64,000 nucleotides of DNA from Centroberyx gerrardi (taxonomy: Eukaryota; Chordata; Actinopteri; Beryciformes; Berycidae): contig NC_136010.1 in the NCBI RefSeq assembly GCF_048128805.1, forward strand, positions 20,030,980 to 20,094,979, written 5' to 3'. Below, piece after piece: positions 56,423 to 64,000 of the stretch. The notes beneath the pieces are model-generated. The model was not told the origin of the DNA, ran no database searches, and saw nothing but the letters and a program-made list of their open reading frames with translations. Numbering within the stretch: position 1 is the stretch's first letter; each line of letters begins with the position of its first letter. The translations under genes were made by a program, and so were the position numbers.

Positions 56423-59400
56423 CCCCTCTGTGCTATGCCATCATTAAGGCTTCACCGAGCCCAATCCCCTTTAAATGGCACTATTCATAAAACTGGCCCA
56501 TGGTATTTTTCACTAGTCTGCTCCGGTCTTCACATGCTGGCTGAACCGAGGAGGGACATGCAGACCCTCCGGCGTAAAGTTCACTCTGTGCTCTCAGCAC
56601 AGAGAGGATCCAAATGTCCTCCCAAGACACCAGGAGGAAGGAAACACAATGTATGCATTAAAGATGAATGTGGAACACATGAGTTATGAGGTCCGCTGAG
56701 GTGTATCTTGTTAGTCTGCGACAAACTGTGGTTGTTCGAACGTCTGCATCTGTCTCCTTGGGCCCACTGATGAAAACATAATTCCATCAATATCTTCCCC
56801 TCAATTTGTCTAAACATCTGATCCAATGACTTTAGTGCTGTGCCTATGCCAAACCACTAAATCAATGTTCTGTTATATGCTCTGTTCTCTAATATACATT
56901 GTATTCACATCTGATATTTATATATTCAGGGGTCTCTGATAATGTAGGGAAACTTCAGGTGCAACAGATGAGAAATACATTTCTATGGCATTAGTTTTGT
57001 TTAGCAGTACTGTATGATCAACCTATTCACACTCATGCACACCACACGACAGTCATTAGTGTCACTATCAAAATGTAGCGCGTGCATTTTGGTGTGCGTA
57101 CGTGCAACTGAGATGAATGTTGAGTTGTCTGTGATTCAGTTGACATTGTGACGTTGCTAGGACTGAACGTGATCCAGGGTTGAAATAGGTCTGAACGTGG
57201 GCACAGTGGAGCCAGAACCAGAGGATTTCAATTATGTCATCAACCCCAGGGTATGAGATGGCACTGCCAGAACAAGCAAAAAGGGAAACGAAAGCAAAGC
57301 ATGACAGCATCGCCAAGCTACTCCCAGCAGAACCAGAAAAACAGCTGTGTGTCCGCAGCTGTGTGAAATATGGTGCGTCTTGCCTTGCCTGCTGGTCTCC
57401 AAGGACATCTCCGTCATCTTTACATCCAAGTTCCCTAACAACAACTTGGAAGACGCCGAAACAGTATGCAAGATGCAGGAAAAGCGGCATGTGATGTTTT
57501 TTAATCTTACATGTTGTTACTTTTTTTTTTTTTTTTTACTGTTCTTGTTTCCTTTCAGTCCTGTAATGGAAACCATCCCATTAGCTAAGCAGTTGGCTGT
57601 GTGCCCAGCCCTGCTTGAGGTGGAAGTTTGAATGTCTATATGCTTACATAGTCTCTTTACAACAACCAGGGGATAACCTCATCTGAATGTTTTCTATCTT
57701 ACACAAGGAGAGAAAAGAGGTGACTTCATGTGAGAGGTATCTGGGGAAAGTGGAAGCCGCGATGTTCTGTATACCGTGTCTGGCCCTTATGGCTTTGATG
57801 AGGCTTTTGATTAATGTCAACAAAAGATATCTCTTTACACTGGCTGCTTTTGATTTGGCGAAAGCTGTGTGTAATTTTGGTGTTAAACTGTCTTTACTTG
57901 TTTCGGAAATTCCTCATGATCCCTTCTCTTTTTTTAGTCTCAAATGGCTCCTGGAGAGTCACAGTGGATGACGTTAATGGGACCAAAGGTGGCAAGCTTC
58001 AGGACTGATGCTGATGGATAGATGGTGATATCATCCCTCTAGTGTGGTAACATTATGTCATTACAATAATGCTATTGTAATATTGTGTTACTACGTGCAC
58101 ATCGAAAACGTAATTAAAGCAACAATCCTGCCCTTGGCTTCAATGTCAACCTGTCATATTCTAAGTTCTCAACCTAGTACCGACTCAGTAAATCATATTC
58201 CCTGCAGTGCATAGTGTCATCAACTACGGAAACACTTTCCTCTGTATTTTTCTCTTCCTTTTGGGATGTACCAGTGGAGACAGTGTGTGAAATATGAAGG
58301 GAGTTACCTAGATTTCCATTAATCGTTTTATTCCCTCTTCTCTACTTTGGCCAACCTCCAATGTGGGATGAGATAACTCTGGGAAGAACAGCACATTCTA
58401 AGGAAGCCAGAAAAGATATGTACATGTGGGGATGTCTCTTTATGTGATAGAGAGTATTTCCTACAATAGCTGACTCATCTGGAAATCCTCAATGCGAGTG
58501 TGTACGTGTGTGAATGTTCAGGATGTGGCAAGGAAGCTTGCATGGGAAAAAAAAACTTTGGAGGTGACAGTCACATCGGCAAAATACATCTTGTCACAGG
58601 ATAATTAAGCCAGATGTGTCGGCACTTCCTACAGTTATTTCTGTCCATTCCTTTCTCTCAGCCCTTGACAGCGTGCTTGTCAGTACACTTGCTGCGGAAA
58701 CAAAATTCAGCTGGTTTTGCACAAAAGGACTCGCCTGCAGAGAAGACAGAGTGCCGCATTGGCTTCGGCCTCTGCAGCGTGCACAGGCTTGCTGGCCGAA
58801 CTGGTGGAGTTCAGCCCGGCAGCCTCCAGTGTGTGATCATCTTCATTTGGTCTAAAATATCACATGATTGGTTGTGTTGCTTTTTGGGAAAGCATCTCCA
58901 TTTCCTTTTCTGGTTGATTGCTTCTATCTTTGTGCTAGCATCTCATGGTAGCCACTATTCTCAGCCCTTGGTTGCCTCTTTAATCTTCATGCACCCACCA
59001 GTAAACAAACAATACGAAACCGCAGTGAGTATAAATACATTTGTATGCGTTTGACTGCGGTTTGGACACAATGCATACCCCATTTGGACTGATTGTTAGA
59101 AGCTAGCAATGGGAGCTCGCTGTTTCTGACAGCTGACTCGGCAGCCAATATTGGGTCCAAGTACTACAGGTATGTAAGAGACAAATTATATATATGTCCA
59201 AAATCGCCGAACCTATCCTTTAAATTATACCTGCCATCTTTTGGCCTTATGAAGCATTCCCCAACAGACGATGTTCCAACAAAGAGTTCTTGCTGAACTT
59301 CTCTTCTGCCTCGAGCTCACATGGTCAAGCGAGACTTGAGAGCTTGAGTGTGTGAGTGTGGGGGTAGAGGTTTGTGTTGCAGACTTGGTGGGAATGAGAG

Positions 59401-62400
59401 GGATGTGTGTTTTTGCAAATCTGGGAAAGGAAGTAGAATCACTTCCTGTCCATGTGCCCTGCTCCCTAATGGACAATTAAGTGAATCATGTAAAAGTCCC
59501 CGCTTGTGGCAAATGTCAAACCCCCATCATGGCAGGCAAGTTACTCCTCATCCTAATTAATACCATATTCCTACAGTCCTACAGTTTTTGTTTCTTTCTT
59601 ACCGGCATAGCAGAGAGATAGCCGTTCCCAGCAGGGGCCGGGCTGTACTGACATTTATAGCGGTTCAGCTTTCAGTAGCGGTCTCATATGCTGATTGTTG
59701 TACCCAAATGACCTCATTTCCTGTTACAAAGGGGTTCGCGGGACTACCTGTAAAAACAATGCTTTGCCCTGTCGTCTCTGCGGGTAAGAGTTTCCACATA
59801 CGGTGTTAGCTGGGCTAGGCTTTTTCCCCCCTCGTCTCTCTCGGTGTCGTGGAAACATGTATGCAGAAGCAGGCCTTTTGGCACGGGACAGGGGGGGGCG
59901 CTTTCCATGTGTGGAATAATCTGAAAGGGTGGAGTTTGCATAGGAAAATGCATCGCTTAAGGTTGCAGGTGTAGTGTCAGTTGGACGCTGATAAGAAATT
60001 GGTTGCCTTTTAGAAACATGTTATCTTATGTTCTGACTAACTGCCTCTTATTCATTGTGAAAACAAAAGTGAAGAGATAAAATAAACTGAATTTCTTGTA
60101 TCATTGTCATGGAGTTCTTGTTAATGGTTTGGGTTCACTGAGGTGGTCACAGTTTCATAGTGGCTTGTTTGTGGAGTGTTACCGCAGGGGGCTGGCAGCC
60201 AGGTTCCTGTTTTGGAGAGATCAGGATTTAGGGGATAGTTCCATCTACTTTGGGTTTTGGAGGAGAGGTTAGAGGGTTGATAGATAGATTCAGGTAATCT
60301 GAAACTGTAGTTCTGAGCTCACATTATAGCTCCCAAACTGCATGAAATAAAAACTCCATAAATGTGAAGGAGGTCTGTACTGTTAAACCGTCTTTGTCTG
60401 GTGTCTTCGTGGTGCCCATGCGTGCCAGGACTGTGGGCCTGGTCTCAGATTACTGCTGGGAAAACAGGCATAGCATGAGTCCAACAGGTGATGGGCTTGA
60501 TGGAGGGGGTTGTCACAACACTCCAGCCCTTCATCACCAGGGAACTACTGCTGAAAATTAATTACACGTTAGGGATGACCTCAGAAGATTATTTATAGCC
60601 TCTCTCTAGGATTTAAGGGGAAAGGGGATCCCCTTAGAGAGAACGCAAGTATCCAAGGCTTTGCTTTGAGAATAAACTGCTCGCCTGGACACTGAACAGC
60701 GTCCCCTCCACTCTCTGTTGTGGACTAAGGGAAGTAATGTGAGGCCATTTCAACGGTCATTCACAGCTTGGGTTTTTAGGACTCTGCTCTGCATCTATGA
60801 GTTGGTGTCAAGTTAAGTGTTAGCAATCAATAATTGATAAGATGACAAGGTCAGTTCAACTATATGAACATGAGGTTAATCTCTATAATGCCCTGGAATG
60901 CAGAATTGGTTTCTGTTTACTCCTTCCTTCCTTCCTTCCATCCTTCTTTCTTACTTTCCTTCCTTCCTTTTATCCTTCTGTATCCATTTTTTGAGAAACT
61001 TTGACTTTTCAGATAAGTCACTCAAATTCAAACTGGGTACAAAACAATTTATTTTCCTCCAAAAGGCAACAGAAGAGCAGAAACCTATTTCTCTGCCCTG
61101 CATGGTATTTTGCAGTGACTGTCTTTACATTGTGTTCAAAAAGAAGATGTTCCTGGTCTCCGTGTCTGCAGGATCTAGAAGATATCAGTACTGGCATGTC
61201 GGGTCACCTGAGCGGTGTGAACTGGTAGAGAGGGGAGATTATCAACCAGTGTGGGGGGAGAGTTAGAAGGTCACAACACTGCTCAATGTCTTTCTCGATC
61301 TCCTTCTTCTTCCTTTTAATGACCAGACACTCCCAGCCGCTTCAGGAGAACATGTTATGGTTCGGCACTTCCATGAGATGCGACGGCTTTCCCAGGGGGC
61401 CTCAGGGGGGGATCACATAGAAATGCGGCTACCAGGGGTCTTCATTTGTTGAGAAACATCAGAGGCCTCTGCTCAGATTTACATGACTCCCATGTCAGAC
61501 AGCATCCTGGGAGCTGATAAAATATTTCAATAGTAACCCAAAACGCCCTCCTTGGGATTAAGCTCCAGGGGAGGGAGAGATGAGGAATTCCAACAGCCAT
61601 AAATTCTTGGAGAAGTAATGTGAACTGGAGGGCTAGTAGATGGTTAATGATTAGGATATGACCTGATCCGCCACATTTCACCCTCCACTCGCTTCAGCTA
61701 TCTTTCCCACAAGCCACCACTTCTGTTGGGAAGTCACTACCTGTTTCCTCGAGGTTGGTGTGGTCTTGAGCGTTGAAAAGTCATTGTTTGGTGTGGGCAG
61801 CAGGCTTAAAATGGATCCAGTTGGCGTCCTCTTCCTGGCCCAACAAAGCATCTTTGCCTGCATCCATTTAGTGTCGGAGGACTTGAGGAATTTGGATGTT
61901 TAGGAGGTGGGCACAGACTTCTCGGGGATGTTTTGGCTAGGCGAGCGGATGCACTCTCATTTCATTCCCGCCCTCTTCTCTCAGCAGACGCCATGGCAGG
62001 CGTCCCAGTGAGCTAATGGGTAATCCCTGTATTCCCCATACTTCATATCTTTAACAGAAACATTTTTTCCCCCACTGTTCCACTAGTAATGTTCCCCTTT
62101 TCGATTTCCTCTTTGAAGGCACTATGGGTAAATCATATGTTCACACGCACACACACACACACAAAACACACACGTGTCCAGTCAGCTGCGCCCTGTGTAG
62201 GGTGTCACCAGATTAGAGGGTTCTGCAGTTTCTCCCTAACATCAGGCTCTGACCCTGGAGGCCCTTCTTTGCATGCTGGCCCCTTCATTAGGCTCCTACA
62301 GAGTGTGTCCGCTCACCCGGGGAGGGGAGGTCATCGCCCAGCCATTTTCTAATCACAGCCTCCTCTCTCGAGCAGACTCTCTCAGCAGCAGCAGGCAGGT

Positions 62401-64000
62401 GAATCAACGCACTCTTTGTTGAGCCACCTGAAGGTCTTTTCTCCCCCCTGGATCTTTCTTTTTCGCTGATTAGGGGGTTTGGGAGTGGAAAAACGCAGTG
62501 AGTCAGAGAGGTGCCTTTGTTGGGTTTGGACTAACAGCTGCTCCTCATTCATTACCTCCATGTTTTCTTTCATTCTTTCTTTGTCATCATGGAGACTAAC
62601 TCTTGAGCGGAGAGTTTTTATATTAATTACGGTAATCTTTACTTGTGGGCTCGCGTTTAGAGTCAGATACTGGTGTTTTGCTTTAGGCACCAATCCTCCG
62701 AACTATCTCTGCCTGTCTAATCCTTGGTTGACACCTCATCATTAACGGAACACAAGTTAGAGAAGTTGGGAAAATAGTGAAGGGGATTATATAGAGGTGA
62801 GGAGGAGTAATGGAAGAAGAGCTGAGCGGAGCTGAAGAGGGAGGGGAAGCGGAAGGAGGAGGAGTAATGGGAGGAGGGATTGAGACAGAGGTTAGCAGAA
62901 GGAGAGGTGATATATGATTATGGAAGCTGTAGGAGCCTTTGCCTTTAACCCAGTGGCTTTAAATCACTGTTGGTGCAGGGTGTGTCCCTATTAGAGAATA
63001 AGGGAGGGGTCCCATGCTGTGTTAATGAGGGTTCCCGGTGCCTTACCCCAGCATGGGTGCTCTCGGATGGGGAGGAGGCTGCGGGAACCTTGAATGGCAG
63101 AGTGTGAAAGTAGAGACCATTTCTTTACCAGAAACGCTGACAAAAATGTTCCATTGTTCTTATATGAGGAAAATTTGAGTGAGGTCATAAGTTGCGTAGG
63201 TATGTGTGTCTTTAATCTGGTTGGTTGATTCAAATTCATAGGCATTATAATCTTTATTTTTTTAAATTAAGCTTTGTGTTTTTCATTTGGAGAGTGCTCT
63301 GCCTCATCATGTCTTCAACTATACACTGCACTTATACTATTTCTAAAAGTGGAACTGCAAATAGTGTTGTCATATATTGGTCTGTATTTTTAACATAGCA
63401 CTCTCCAGCTAAGCTCTACTTTTTTTTTTTCATCTCAGTTTACAAAGCATTTAGTATAATCCATTACTCTCTGAGATCTGCCTGTCTAAATCTCTTTTAT
63501 CCCACTTTAAAGCTCTCAAAAGGAAAATAAAGTCAGAGACTAAGAATGACTACAGCGCTCACACCAGATGCCAAAAGGCCAAGAAAAGTGTTTTGAGATA
63601 ACTATAGAAAGATTATCCCTCTGCAGTTGTTCGTGTACATTATGCTGAGGGCCGGCAGCACGAACAAACAGTTTGTGATGGTAGTTGGCAGAAGAAAAAG
63701 GAACCAAAATGCATCTCCAGTTGCTAACATCTTAAAATCACCCAAAAAATAGTCAACAGGAACAATATAAGATGTGTGAGAGATGTAACCTCAACCTGAC
63801 TTCTCATTGCCTCATTGTGTGAAACACTGCATGGAACACACACTGATTTTCCGCTACCTTTTTTGTTTTCAAAACAGTCAGACATTCTTCCGTTTTTTGT
63901 CTTTTTGACAGAGTACAGCATTGTCGTCATAATTTACTCCACTGAATTGTATTCTGCTGAACATTGCTATATTTTGCAATGATGTTGCATCATAAAACAC
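56423..64000. other. Long noncoding stretch to the window end
   Basis: No exon can be supported on either strand in these 7.6 kb. It contains a T run (about 57520-57537) and a fragment at about 59150-59220. That fragment ends AACCTATCCTTTAA and resembles the end of a TTAA-type fish MITE. There are also TTCC-rich repeats (60916-60968), a short CA tract (62147-62173) and a T run at 63420. The stretch could be intergenic or a large intron of a gene outside the window. Confidence 0.4.
60916..60968. repeat. (TTCC)n imperfect microsatellite
   Basis: Four-base TTCC/CTTC units with several substitutions. Confidence 0.85.

Noticed and set aside
61171-61227. Possible exon flanked by TCTGCAG and GTAGAG, reading DLEDISTGMSGHLSG
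   Set aside because: No family is recognised, and no neighbouring exon in compatible phase could be found. A single AG...GT pair with a short open frame is expected by chance.
1-64000. LTR retrotransposons, endogenous retroviruses or Polinton-type elements
   Set aside because: No long direct terminal repeats and no polymerase-, integrase- or capsid-like frame were recognised; the elements seen are short DNA transposons, SINEs and unclassified repeats.

Overview
The window is vertebrate nuclear DNA, almost certainly from a ray-finned fish. It carries intron-rich genes with GT-AG splice sites, long CA/TG microsatellites, and dispersed tRNA-derived SINEs and short inverted-repeat transposons of types common in teleosts. 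All exon models below were built by hand: splice sites and reading phase were checked across every junction, and each coding sum is divisible by three.

Layout from left to right. (1) 964-3574, minus strand: a five-exon membrane protein of the steroid 5-alpha-reductase-like DUF1295 family. (2) 4100-7353, plus: bin2, an N-BAR membrane-bending protein, head to head with (1). (3) 9557-11410, minus: an intronless 617-residue coiled-coil gene whose repeat units are whole multiples of the heptad. Its start codon lies about 200 bp from a roughly 2-kb imperfect palindrome (11605-13592). (4) 14944-16369, plus: smagp, a small single-pass membrane protein with duplicated ectodomain exons. (5) 20126-21917, minus: dazap2, converging on smagp. 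(6) 24786-31874, plus: pou6f1. (7) 35628-44815, plus: tfcp2. (8) 48835-51790, plus: csrnp2. (9) From about 54.05 kb to the end there is a 10-kb stretch with microsatellites and repeat fragments but no exon I can support.

The series csrnp2, tfcp2, pou6f1, dazap2, smagp, bin2 is the gene set of human 12q13 around TFCP2 and POU6F1, as I recall it. The window is therefore a conserved syntenic block, and the two genes that do not belong to it (the DUF1295 protein and the coiled-coil gene) stand out. Three of the block genes encode nuclear transcription regulators (pou6f1, tfcp2, csrnp2). dazap2 encodes a PPxY adaptor, while smagp and bin2 encode membrane-associated proteins. I see no sign of a shared pathway or operon-like control.

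The best leads are the heptad-locked coding minisatellite gene with its neighbouring palindrome, the tandem exon duplication in smagp, and two palindromic POU6-type sites plus an octamer upstream of pou6f1. Several short transposons can be delimited to the base by target-site duplications. No retrovirus-like or LTR element was recognised.
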